Of a stretch of 6,246 nt of DNA, positions 1 to 5,957 are shown piece after piece (the stretch's first letter is position 1; every line of letters starts with the position of its first letter). The notes beneath the pieces are model-generated. The model worked only from the letters and a program-made list of their open reading frames with translations, was not told the DNA's origin and did no database searches. The position numbers were made by a program, and so were the translations under genes. This DNA comes from Paraktedonobacter sp035294465 (GTDB lineage: Bacteria; Chloroflexota; Ktedonobacteria; Ktedonobacterales; Ktedonobacteraceae): contig DATGKW010000059.1 of assembly GCA_035294465.1 (NCBI GenBank), forward strand, positions 1-6,246, written 5' to 3'.

Positions 1-1269
1 CTAGCCTCTGTATCCTAACGCACGGGCTTTCTCAAAAGCAAGATTGGCTTCCTTCAGTCGGCCAAGCTTTTCAAGGATCAAGCCTCGGGTATGATATGGA
101 GGCGCAAAGCTGGGATCAAGCTGAATGGCATAATCGCAAGCAGCCAGTCCCTCAGAGTAACGCTTGAGTTTATAAAGAATTAAGCTTCGGCCACTATAGA
201 CAAAAGCATCATTGGGGTTAATTAAAAGTGCGCGGTTATAAGCAGCCAGAGCTTCTTTGTAACGCCCGGCCACAAACAGTGTATCGCCCTGCTGAAGCCA
301 ACTCGCGCTGGACCGGGGAGGAGTTAACATTGCCTGCACGTTTGGAGGTGGAGGATACTCAGGCGTTCCTGGCCCCGGCTTGTTCGCCGAAACTGTGTGC
401 AGCCTTGACGCACTCTCTACGCTGGTAGGCTTCATTCGCATGGGACTGGTAGGATGCGCGTAAGCATGAGCAAAGGCCAGAGCAAAATCTTGAACGCTCG
501 CATAACGCTCGCGGGGATCTTTAGCCAGCGCTTTGAGCACCACAGACTCGACATTGGCGGGCAGGCCGGAGATATAAGAATGCAGCGGCGGCGGCGGCGC
601 ATTGCAATGCTGGGCAAGCAGCTCTGTCGCCGTCCCGTGGAAAGGACGGGTGCCACAGAGCCACTCGTAGACCATGATGCCTAGCGCGTACTGGTCGCTG
701 GCCGGCCGGGGCCTTCCCTCAATCTGTTCGGGTGCCATATAGGCAAATGTGCCGGCCATCTCCTGCGCACGCTGCATCGATTGTTCCGAGTGGGCAATAG
801 CCGCAATCCCGAAATCACTGAGCAAGAGGTTTTGCTGCGCATCGAGAAGGATGTTTTCTGGCTTGACATCGCGGTGGATCACGCGGCACTCATGAGCGTA
901 CTGCAAGGCGGAAGCAATCTGTTGTACGTAGGTCACAACCTGAGCAAGCGGAACCCGCGTTCCAGGTGGATGACGCTGACGCAGCGTGCCATTGTGTATA
1001 TAGGCCATTACCAGAAAAGGCGTCAGACCATCCTGAGCGATACCAAAATCGAGGAGCGGGACGATGTGAGCATGTTTCAAGCGAATTAAGCGGGCCTCGC
1101 GCAAAAAGCCGGGGATTGTCTCAACCGTCAATCGAAACTTCAGGATCTTGATCGCGACTTGCTCATGATCATACAGATGCTTGGCCACGTAAACCTCGCC
1201 GAAGGTTCCCTGGCCAAGTAAGCTCACTAATCGATAGTCATCAAAACGCTCTCCTTCGCGACGGAACAC
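1..1269 (-). CDS. Soluble Ser/Thr protein kinase with C-terminal TPR repeats
   Basis: This is a 422-residue Hanks-type Ser/Thr kinase, predicted to transfer phosphate from ATP to proteins in the cytosol. The kinase core spans about residues 12-268. It has a glycine loop GQGTFG (19-24), the ATP lysine in VAIK (K41), the helix-C glutamate (E58), catalytic HRD with D134, K136 and N139, DFG (152-154), an activation-loop GTFAYMAPE with T174, and DQYALG (D192). All catalytic residues are present, so it should be active. A Pro/Ser-rich linker (about 270-322) leads to three TPR units (about 324-356, 357-390, 391-420), probably for protein binding. No membrane segment is visible, unlike PknB-type sensor kinases. 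The start is GTG, chosen because GAGAGGGGG lies 8 nt upstream; TAG occupies positions 1-3, so the gene is complete. It lies 94 nt downstream of the transporter gene on the same strand but has its own promoter. Its substrate is unknown. Confidence 0.95.
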   Translation of the reverse strand: MFRREGERFDDYRLVSLLGQGTFGEVYVAKHLYDHEQVAIKILKFRLTVETIPGFLREARLIRLKHAHIVPLLDFGIAQDGLTPFLVMAYIHNGTLRQRHPPGTRVPLAQVVTYVQQIASALQYAHECRVIHRDVKPENILLDAQQNLLLSDFGIAAIAHSEQSMQRAQEMAGTFAYMAPEQIEGRPRPASDQYALGIMVYEWLCGTRPFHGTATELLAQHCNAPPPPLHSYISGLPANVESVVLKALAKDPRERYASVQDFALAFAHAYAHPTSPMRMKPTSVESASRLHTVSANKPGPGTPEYPPPPNVQAMLTPPRSSASWLQQGDTLFVAGRYKEALAAYNRALLINPNDAFVYSGRSLILYKLKRYSEGLAACDYAIQLDPSFAPPYHTRGLILEKLGRLKEANLAFEKARALGYRG

Positions 1270-1306
1270 AGTGGCGTCCCCCTCTCACAATGTCCTTGCA
1301 AGAAAC

Positions 1307-1334
1307 ATTGTAGAGTATTGCACGCAAATGTCAA
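1307..1334 (-). promoter_or_regulatory. Sigma-70-type promoter of the kinase gene
   Basis: Reading leftward, a perfect -35 TTGACA (1329-1334) is followed after 16 bp by -10 TACAAT (1307-1312). The expected start of transcription is near 1300, which gives a 5' leader of about 30 nt ending in the GAGAGGGGG ribosome site (1278-1286). Its place between the transporter stop and the kinase start suggests independent kinase expression. No T-rich hairpin terminator for the transporter was seen in the same gap. Confidence 0.8.
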
Positions 1335-1363
1335 GGGATATGCCAATACATGGTTATTCTCTC

Positions 1364-2857
1364 TTAATCCGTCGCAGGTCCCGCGCTTAGCTCGGCCTGC
1401 GGCTCCTCAGTCCGCTCGCGCGTACCGTCTGTAGCAACATGGCGGCTGCGGCGTACGACGGAACAGAGAGTAGCAAGCACACAGATCAGGGCTGAAGCGA
1501 TAAAGGCGTGGCTCATGGCGCCGGTGAAATCGCTGGCAATGACCGGGGGCAGATGACCAACAGTGCCTAGAAAGACCGCGTTTACCATGTCTGGCGGCAT
1601 CGCTGCTGCGGCCACGGCAAGAGATAGGGCAAAGCTGCACACCATCCCAACATTACGCATGGTGTTGAGCGTTGCCGAAGCCACCCCCAGGCGATTGCGC
1701 GGCGCAGCTCCCATTGTTGTACTGGTATTGGGAGACCAGAAGATGGCACTGCCCAGACCCATCAGTCCAAGCGCACAAGCCAGTTCGAGATAAGAGGTAG
1801 CTGGAGTGAGAAAAGTCAAGATAATCAGCGAGGCTATCTGCAAGATCAAGCCGACGGTCGCTGGAGTAGCGCCATGAAAACGGTCGTGATCAGCCCAGCG
1901 CCCACCCAGCGGACCAACCGCCGAGGTAAGTATCGGCAAGGGCAGAATGAGGAAAGCCGCCGTCAGCGGGCTATAGCCCCGCACCCCCTGGAGATAAAAG
2001 ACGATTAGGAATTGGACGGCGAAGACCGCCAGGGATTGGAAGGTAGCAGCCAGAACCGAGAAGGTATAGTGGAGGCTGGAGAATAATTGCAAATCCAGCA
2101 TAGGAAATGAATAACGACGTTCCCAGATGATAAAAACGAAAAAGGCAAGAATTGCAATAGCTATAAGAATCAGTACAGAAGGCGCAAGCCAACCGGCGCC
2201 GATACTATTCATCAGACCGAGCAGAAGTGTAACAAGGCCCACACAGAAAAGCAGAGCCCCAAGCAAATCGAAACGCTCGTTGCGTGGCTTTGGCTCAATA
2301 TCGTGCAGCAAGAAATACGCTGAGAGCGTACCGACAATGCCAATTGGCAGGTTGATCAGGAAAATCCACCGCCAGCTTGCCAGGGCGAGGATAAAGCCGC
2401 CCAGGACGGGGCCAAGCACACTGCCCGCGCCCCAGGTCACAGCATTGAAGCCCATGGCCTGCCCGCGCTGGTTGGCGGGAAAGACCTCGGTGATGATCGC
2501 CATAGAATTGGCTGTGAGCATCGCGCCTCCGCATCCCTGGATCAGCCGCGCGACTATCAAGAAAGTATCGTTGGGTGAGGCACCGCAGAGGACCGAACCG
2601 GCGGTAAAAACGAGAAAGCCCAGATTATACATGCGCACGCGACCAAACATATCGGCCATACGCCCAAACGTCAATTGCAGGACCGTACTGACCATGATAT
2701 ACCCCATGATTACCCAGGTCATTTTCACCAGGTCCGAGTGCAGATCCTGGAGCATATTGGGCAGAGCCAGAATAACAATGGTCGAGTCGATGGCTGCCAT
2801 GAGCGAACCAATAGTAGTAACTGAGAGCGCCACCCATTTATATGCCGGTTTTTTCAT
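1364..2857 (-). CDS. MFS transporter, DHA2 (EmrB/QacA-like) drug:H+ antiporter family
   Basis: This is a 497-residue inner-membrane protein with about 14 hydrophobic segments (first about 11-33, last about 449-470). That count and length are typical of the 14-helix DHA2 family, which exports drugs or other small molecules using the proton gradient. Family signatures are visible: AAIDSTIVILALP in helix 1 (D24, motif D1 type), GRMADMFGRVRM in the loop between helices 2 and 3 (65-76, motif A), GAGSVLGPVLGG (143-154, antiporter motif C) and SWRWIFLINLPIGI (161-174). The C-terminal tail (about 469-497) is charged and cytosolic. The start is ATG at 2857, with GAAAGGG 6 nt upstream and helix 1 following at the usual distance. 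An in-frame TTG at 2977 would add 40 residues encoded mainly by a palindromic repeat and is rejected. The substrate cannot be told from sequence. Confidence 0.93.
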   Translation of the reverse strand: MKKPAYKWVALSVTTIGSLMAAIDSTIVILALPNMLQDLHSDLVKMTWVIMGYIMVSTVLQLTFGRMADMFGRVRMYNLGFLVFTAGSVLCGASPNDTFLIVARLIQGCGGAMLTANSMAIITEVFPANQRGQAMGFNAVTWGAGSVLGPVLGGFILALASWRWIFLINLPIGIVGTLSAYFLLHDIEPKPRNERFDLLGALLFCVGLVTLLLGLMNSIGAGWLAPSVLILIAIAILAFFVFIIWERRYSFPMLDLQLFSSLHYTFSVLAATFQSLAVFAVQFLIVFYLQGVRGYSPLTAAFLILPLPILTSAVGPLGGRWADHDRFHGATPATVGLILQIASLIILTFLTPATSYLELACALGLMGLGSAIFWSPNTSTTMGAAPRNRLGVASATLNTMRNVGMVCSFALSLAVAAAAMPPDMVNAVFLGTVGHLPPVIASDFTGAMSHAFIASALICVLATLCSVVRRSRHVATDGTRERTEEPQAELSAGPATD

Positions 2858-2901
2858 GAAAAGCCCTTTCTCTTCGCCAGGTATGCAGCTTCGCTGCGCA
2901 A

Positions 2902-2973
2902 AGGATGTAGGATGTTGGGTAAAAAACATACGTGGCGGGCCATGTATGTTTTTTACCCAACATCCTACATCCT
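2902..2973. repeat. 72-bp near-perfect palindrome (REP/MITE-like element)
   Basis: The 29-base arms 2902-2930 and 2945-2973 are exact reverse complements. The left arm begins AGGATGTAGGATGTTGGG and ends in an A6 run then CATA. Pairing continues inward through 2936/2939 with a single G/T mismatch (2932/2943), leaving only two unpaired bases. Both sides are flanked by GCAA (2898-2901 and 2974-2977), which could be a 4-bp target duplication or chance. No transposase lies within it, so it would be a non-autonomous element or a repetitive extragenic palindrome. It lies upstream of the transporter gene and would form a very stable hairpin in that gene's leader if the promoter near 3050 is real. Whether it recurs in the genome cannot be seen here. 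Confidence 0.85.
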
Positions 2974-3049
2974 GCAAGCGCCGCAGGTGCGAGTAAACGA
3001 GAGTGGCAGGAAGTGGAAGAAGCTTGCCACTACCTCATACATCAGTGTC

Positions 3050-3078
3050 ATTATAGAATCTCACTTTGCCAAAAGGAA
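3050..3078 (-). promoter_or_regulatory. Possible promoter of the MFS transporter gene
   Basis: A perfect -10 TATAAT is read leftward at 3050-3055. The hexamer 17 bp upstream is TTCCTT (3073-3078), which is a poor -35, so the promoter would be weak or activator-dependent. Transcription from it would give a leader of about 185 nt that includes the 72-bp palindrome. Confidence 0.35.
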
Positions 3079-3091
3079 TACACACCCTGAC

Positions 3092-3113
3092 TTTCCCGCA
3101 ACATTTGCGGAAA
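3092..3113. promoter_or_regulatory. Inverted repeat, possible operator upstream of the transporter promoter
   Basis: TTTCcCGCAA (3092-3101) and TTGCGGAAA (3105-3113) are inverted copies separated by CAT, with one extra C in the left arm. The centre lies about 60 bp upstream of the predicted start of the leftward TATAAT promoter, a position typical of activator sites. The function is inferred only from symmetry and position. Confidence 0.35.
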
Positions 3114-3131
3114 AACTGTCCATTAGGACAG
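3111..3131 (-). terminator. Terminator-like hairpin, leftward
   Basis: Reading leftward, CTGTCC-TAAT-GGACAG forms a perfect 6-bp stem with a 4-base loop (3116-3131) and is followed at once by five T residues (3111-3115). This is the form of a short intrinsic terminator. No leftward gene ends here, so it could block stray transcription, act as an attenuator of a longer transporter transcript, or simply be another operator-type dyad. Confidence 0.35.
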
Positions 3132-3236
3132 GTAGAGGCTAGAGAATGATGGCAGACCGCGCTCTCCATTTGTATCAAGTATTCTCGATTGCATTGTGGC
3201 GTATAGTGAAAGCGGCGACGCGTGACTGCTCCACGC

Positions 3237-3259
3237 AGAACACATATTGAACTTGTTCT
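3237..3259. promoter_or_regulatory. GAAC/GTTC dyad, possible repressor site
   Basis: AGAACA (3237-3242) and TGTTCT (3254-3259) are inverted with an 11-bp spacer. A second GAAC (3249-3252) sits two bases before the GTTC. The elements resemble half-sites of Gram-positive-type LexA boxes, but the usual 4-bp spacing is absent. It lies about 75 bp upstream of the helicase gene. Confidence 0.2.
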
Positions 3260-3334
3260 ACCCATCATTGATTGATCCCTGCGCGGCAGGCACATTCTTT
3301 CCTGGCCACGTAGAGCTAGAAAGCGAGTAATATA

Positions 3335-4615
3335 TTGATTGAGCGCTCATCACAAGGCAATGGCCCGAAAAAGGAAAATAAGCAAATTACTCAAAGTGAT
3401 ATGCAAGAAAAGCAGAAACCGCCGATGATTACCGATATTGTTCATCGCCTTGACCAACTCAGAACACTGGCTCGCGAAGCGAATGTGCTGAAATTTGGAC
3501 AGGAGTTACTGGGGGTCGAACCCAAAGGATGGGCCAATAATCCCTGGCTGTTGGAGACAAAGCAGGGAATGATCGATCTACGCACGGGCCTCTTACGCGC
3601 CGGGCGGCCCCAGGACCGTACCAGCACGCCTATTCCGACTGAATGGAAAAGTTTAGACGAGCCTGCTCCGCGCTTCATGCAATTCTTACACGAAATCTTC
3701 GCGGACCGCGAAGGGGCTGAACGCGTTGAACTGATCGCCTTTTTGCAGCGTGCGCTGGGCTACGGAATTACCGGACATGCCGATGAGAGCGTCTTTCTCC
3801 TGTTCTACAGCAAACAGGAGCACAGCGGAAAGAGCACATTGATACATATATTGGAGAAAGTACTGGATAAAGCGGTTTATGCAATCCCTGGGGACGCGCT
3901 GCTCACCGATGGGCATGGCGGATCATACCTGGGCAACTTGCAGGGCAAGCGCATCGTCTGGGCCAGCGAACCCGACCATGGTGGGAATCTCGCCAGCGAG
4001 GAGGTGAAGCAGCTCACCAGCGGCAGATGGATTGTGGCCCGCCAGCTCTACGGACTGGAATCCACGTTTATCCCAACCCATTTGCTCATTCTGCTTACCG
4101 ACCGCAAGCCGGAGGTTAACCCCGCCGAACGAGCCTTCTGGGAGCGTGCCTGTCCAATTGCCTTCAATATGCGCTTTGTAGACAGGCCGCAGCAGCCTGG
4201 TGAGATGCAGCGCGATCCCCGGCTGCTTCAAACGCTCGAAGCCGAATCCAGCGGCATTCTGGCCTGGCTGGTGCGCGGTGCCCTCGAATGGAGACGCCTG
4301 GGCCTTGCCATCCCGGAGTCTGTGCGCAAAGAGCGCCATCAGGAACACGATCAGGAGAGCAGCATCAAGCATTTCATACAGATCTGCTGTGAGCTTGATC
4401 CCCAGGCGCAAACCCCAGCCGGTGGCCTCTATAAACGCTACAAAGCCTGGGCCACTAAAAACAACCTCATCCCTGTCGGTCACAAGCAATTCAGCCAGGA
4501 GATCAAACAGATAGAGCAGATAAAAGCTCAGCAGAGCAGGCGCGGAATGGTCTATTCAGGCATCCGTTTCGCGAAAGAGAAAAGCAAAGGCCCTTCTCAT
4601 CCTCCACTTTCGTAA
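3335..4615 (+). CDS. P4-family phage/plasmid primase, C-terminal superfamily 3 helicase part only
   Basis: This 426-residue protein matches the C-terminal half of P4-type phage/plasmid primases, which unwind DNA at a replication origin. It starts within the D5_N-like region (about 50-85, NPWLLETKQGMIDLRTG), then has a superfamily 3 helicase core. The core contains GKST (165-168), a Walker B-like IVWASEPDHG (207-216), KQLTSG (225-230), motif C-like TDRKP (255-259) and FWER with R271 as the likely arginine finger. A C-terminal LYKRYKAWATKNN (365-377) is typical of the winged-helix tail. Full-length relatives commonly carry an N-terminal primase domain; here it is absent, and I see none in the 300 bp upstream. 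The loop before GKST reads SKQEHS, without the usual first glycine and apparently one residue longer. The start is uncertain: TTG at 3335 is the longest frame, with ATG at 3401 or 3425 as alternatives, and none has a good ribosome site. It may be a mobile-element remnant or a free-standing helicase. Confidence 0.85.
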   Translation: MIERSSQGNGPKKENKQITQSDMQEKQKPPMITDIVHRLDQLRTLAREANVLKFGQELLGVEPKGWANNPWLLETKQGMIDLRTGLLRAGRPQDRTSTPIPTEWKSLDEPAPRFMQFLHEIFADREGAERVELIAFLQRALGYGITGHADESVFLLFYSKQEHSGKSTLIHILEKVLDKAVYAIPGDALLTDGHGGSYLGNLQGKRIVWASEPDHGGNLASEEVKQLTSGRWIVARQLYGLESTFIPTHLLILLTDRKPEVNPAERAFWERACPIAFNMRFVDRPQQPGEMQRDPRLLQTLEAESSGILAWLVRGALEWRRLGLAIPESVRKERHQEHDQESSIKHFIQICCELDPQAQTPAGGLYKRYKAWATKNNLIPVGHKQFSQEIKQIEQIKAQQSRRGMVYSGIRFAKEKSKGPSHPPLS

Positions 4616-4630
4616 GCTTTCTTTGAACGG

Positions 4631-4670
4631 CACGGGAATATCAGGCGCACCGTGAATGTTCTTTTGTATG
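4631..4670 (+). terminator. Weak terminator candidate after the helicase gene
   Basis: CACGG (4631-4635) and CCGTG (4650-4654) can form a 5-bp stem around a 14-base loop, followed by a T-rich stretch (AATGTTCTTTTGT). It starts 16 nt after the helicase stop codon. The stem is short and the loop long, so this is a weak candidate. Confidence 0.25.
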
Positions 4671-4699
4671 GTTACTTATTTAAAGTTTGCAACTAATAT
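4671..4699 (+). promoter_or_regulatory. Possible promoter of the VOC gene
   Basis: An AT-rich island between the helicase and VOC genes holds a -10-like TAATAT (4694-4699), with a weak -35-like GTTACT 17 bp upstream (4671-4676). The fit is modest. The VOC gene could instead be reached by read-through from the helicase gene 118 nt upstream. Confidence 0.3.
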
Positions 4700-4733
4700 A
4701 AGCGGTATTCTTGCTGGCAAAAGGAGCATGCTC

Positions 4734-5513
4734 ATGTCACAGTCATGGCCATTGAAACGCGTGGGATTGCGGGTACGCGACCTGGAAACCACCCTTGCAT
4801 ATTATCAACAGTTAGGTCTCGCGATTGTACGAGACGAGCGAGCGGAGGGCATAATTGGCCTGGGTGCAGATCAACTGGAACTGCTCACGCTGCGTCATAC
4901 ACCGAACGCGCGCCCGCGCGCCGCTCACACCGCCGGCCTGTATCACTTTGCGCTCCTGCTGCCCAGCGAGACCGATCTAGGCACTTTCCTGCACCACAGC
5001 CTGCGAGAAGGGGGAGTGCGCATCGACGGAGCTTCCGACCACCTGGTCAGCCAGGCGCTTTACCTGAATGATCCCGAAGGCAACGGCATCGAGATCTATG
5101 CTGACCGGCCGCGCGAGCAATGGCCCTCTACGAACGGCCGCCCCACCATGGACACGCTCCGCCTGAACGTAGAGGCCCTGCTGGCCAGAGCTCAGGATTT
5201 CCATGGCCTGCCCGGTGGGACGATCCTCGGCCACATGCATCTCAACGTCGGCAATCTGGAGAAGAGCCTTGCCTACTACCAGCAGACATTTGGCCTGGAA
5301 TTGATGGTTAATTTGTACCAGCAGGCTGGCTTCGTTTCCTGGGATGGCTATCACCATCACCTCGGTCTGAACACCTGGAACGGACTCAACGCCACACGCC
5401 ACAAAGCGGATGTCTGCGGCATCGACTTCTTCGAGATAGCCCGCCCTGGCCTGCAACCTGGCACGTATGAAGACCCCGATGGAGTGACAGTAGTAGTTAC
5501 AGCGAGCGAGTAG
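4734..5513 (+). CDS. Two-domain VOC protein, CatE-like (putative ring-cleaving dioxygenase)
   Basis: This is a 259-residue cytosolic protein of the vicinal oxygen chelate superfamily, resembling the catechol-2,3-dioxygenase-like CatE group. The N-terminal domain (about 5-128) has LKRVGLRVRDLETTLAYYQQLGL, GLYHFALLLP (H71) and ALYLNDPEGNGIEIYADRP (E120). The C-terminal domain (about 164-259) has GHMHLNVGNLEKSLAYY (H169) and GYHHHLGLNTW (206-215). H71, E120, H169 and the HHH cluster are candidate metal ligands, but the substrate and metal are not shown by sequence. The last module is short: only about 15 residues separate IDFFEI (230-235) from the final DPDG strand, where relatives usually have a helix, so about 25-30 residues seem to be missing. 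The start is ATG 4734 because AAGGAG lies 7 nt upstream; ATG 4728 would leave a 1-nt gap and ATG 4656 has no ribosome site. The 3' end overlaps the convergent DUF2087 gene by 17 bp. Confidence 0.88.
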   Translation: MSQSWPLKRVGLRVRDLETTLAYYQQLGLAIVRDERAEGIIGLGADQLELLTLRHTPNARPRAAHTAGLYHFALLLPSETDLGTFLHHSLREGGVRIDGASDHLVSQALYLNDPEGNGIEIYADRPREQWPSTNGRPTMDTLRLNVEALLARAQDFHGLPGGTILGHMHLNVGNLEKSLAYYQQTFGLELMVNLYQQAGFVSWDGYHHHLGLNTWNGLNATRHKADVCGIDFFEIARPGLQPGTYEDPDGVTVVVTASE

Positions 5514-5832
5514 GCACTTCCTCTCCACGCCAGTAGCGCGAATCATCGCGCTCGCGTTCGAGATAATGAAAGTCGCACAGGTCGCGGCGCACCGTAGCAT
5601 AATCCTCACAAGCGAGATAACGCGCCAGCAACTCGTTGACCTCCTTCTCGCTATATATCTGCTCCGGCTCAAACAGCGCGGCCAGATACGCCAGAATATG
5701 TAGCTTCATGCTCCTCCTGGCCGGCCAGATTACCACACGCCCGGCTAAGTCAACATATCGGCGAATATCCGCGGGAATAGCCGGGAAGGCCGTTCTTGCC
5801 CTTGGGTCGTGCTGTACATACGTCTTTTCCAT
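5497..5832 (-). CDS. DUF2087 domain protein, possible transcriptional regulator
   Basis: This is a 111-residue protein with a DUF2087 domain over about residues 30-103. The family pattern is visible: GRVVIWPARRSMKLHILAYLAALF (31-54), IYSEKEVNELLARY (59-72), DYATVRRDLCDFHYLERE (77-94) and SRYWR (98-102). The pattern of helices and the RRDL segment look like a small nucleic-acid-binding domain. In other proteins DUF2087 is found joined to ArsR-type helix-turn-helix domains; here it stands almost alone after a 30-residue N-terminal extension. Function is therefore inferred, not known. The start is ATG 5832, with GAGG about 7 nt upstream; a GTG at 5844 overlaps that ribosome site and is less likely. 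It has a strong promoter flanked by direct repeats and is divergent from an unknown gene, an arrangement common for regulators. It overlaps the VOC 3' end by 17 bp. Confidence 0.85.
   Translation of the reverse strand: MEKTYVQHDPRARTAFPAIPADIRRYVDLAGRVVIWPARRSMKLHILAYLAALFEPEQIYSEKEVNELLARYLACEDYATVRRDLCDFHYLERERDDSRYWRGEEVPTRSL
5535..5552. repeat. 7-bp GC-rich hairpin just past the VOC stop
   Basis: AGCGCGA-ATCA-TCGCGCT is a perfect 7-bp inverted repeat with a 4-base loop, starting 22 nt after the VOC stop codon and inside the DUF2087 coding sequence. No T run follows on either strand. It could protect or end the VOC transcript, or be a by-product of Arg/Glu/Asp codons in the overlapping gene. 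Confidence 0.35.
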
Positions 5833-5864
5833 GGGTTTCCTCACGTTTACTGCTTCTGATTTCC

Positions 5865-5890
5865 ATCTAATTAGATTTATATCAAATTAG
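5865..5890. promoter_or_regulatory. Paired operator-like repeats at the DUF2087 promoter
   Basis: Read leftward, CTAATTTGAT (5881-5890) and CTAATTAGAT (5865-5874) are direct repeats with one mismatch, 16 bp apart start to start, bracketing the -10 box. The downstream copy is part of a perfect 12-bp palindrome ATCTAATTAGAT (5865-5876) covering the expected transcription start. A protein bound here would block the leftward promoter; autoregulation by the DUF2087 protein is the simplest guess. Confidence 0.5.
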
Positions 5891-5904
5891 TGAGCGAATG
5901 TCAA
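5876..5904 (-). promoter_or_regulatory. Sigma-70-type promoter of the DUF2087 gene
   Basis: Leftward -35 TTGACA (5899-5904), a 17-bp spacer and -10 TATAAA (5876-5881) make a near-consensus promoter. Transcription should begin near 5869, about 37 nt before the ATG at 5832. Confidence 0.8.
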
Positions 5905-5921
5905 GAGGAGCAATTCTTCCA

Positions 5922-5950
5922 TTGACGACATCGAACATGCGTGCTATTAT
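5922..5950 (+). promoter_or_regulatory. Sigma-70-type promoter of the divergent gene at 6120
   Basis: Rightward -35 TTGACG (5922-5927), a 17-bp spacer and -10 TATTAT (5945-5950), with an extended TGC just before the -10 (5942-5944). The start site is expected near 5957, giving an untranslated leader of about 160 nt. The -35 boxes of this and the leftward promoter are 17 bp apart, so the two are likely to affect each other. Confidence 0.75.
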
Positions 5951-5957
5951 CAAGCTG

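Larger units (their letters stand above)
2858..3334. other. Gene-free, dyad-rich region between divergent transporter and helicase genes
   Basis: I see no convincing gene in these 477 bp. The stretch contains a small hairpin GCAGC-TTC-GCTGC (2885-2897) just upstream of the transporter ribosome site, a 72-bp palindrome (2902-2973) and an inverted repeat AGTGGCA-N16-TGCCACT (3002-3031). Further right are a TATAAT on the leftward strand (3050-3055), two adjacent dyads (3092-3113 and 3116-3131), a GAAC/GTTC cluster (3237-3259), a short dyad CCTGC-GCG-GCAGG (3278-3290) and a 10-bp palindrome TGAGCGCTCA (3340-3349) just after the helicase start. An open frame on the minus strand at 3035-3295 crosses two of these dyads and the putative -10; it resembles no family I know. 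Confidence 0.6.

Noticed and set aside
1270..1363. Terminator between the transporter and kinase genes
   Set aside because: Only a weak palindrome-like string near 1344-1354 is present, with no stable stem followed by T residues in the leftward direction.
2858..2977. N-terminal extension of the transporter from a TTG at 2977
   Set aside because: The extra 40 residues come mostly from the palindromic repeat, a near mirror image is encoded on the other strand, and ATG 2857 has a good ribosome site right before helix 1.
2127..2996. 289-codon open frame on the plus strand
   Set aside because: It lies antisense to the transporter, has a basic low-complexity composition with no known motif, and ends in the palindrome. 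It is a shadow frame.
3278..3290. CCTGC-GCG-GCAGG hairpin as a terminator
   Set aside because: The stem is only 5 bp, the following T-rich stretch is broken, and no rightward gene ends upstream.
3035..3295. 86-codon minus-strand frame in the intergenic region
   Set aside because: It covers several dyads and the putative -10 of the transporter, has no ribosome site that stands out, and resembles no family. A gene is not supported.
3923..4489. 188-codon minus-strand frame inside the helicase gene
   Set aside because: It is antisense to a clear helicase domain and shows no domain of its own.
4977..5672. 231-codon minus-strand frame across the VOC and DUF2087 genes
   Set aside because: It is antisense to conserved VOC motifs and in another frame of the DUF2087 gene; both overlapped genes have recognisable families.
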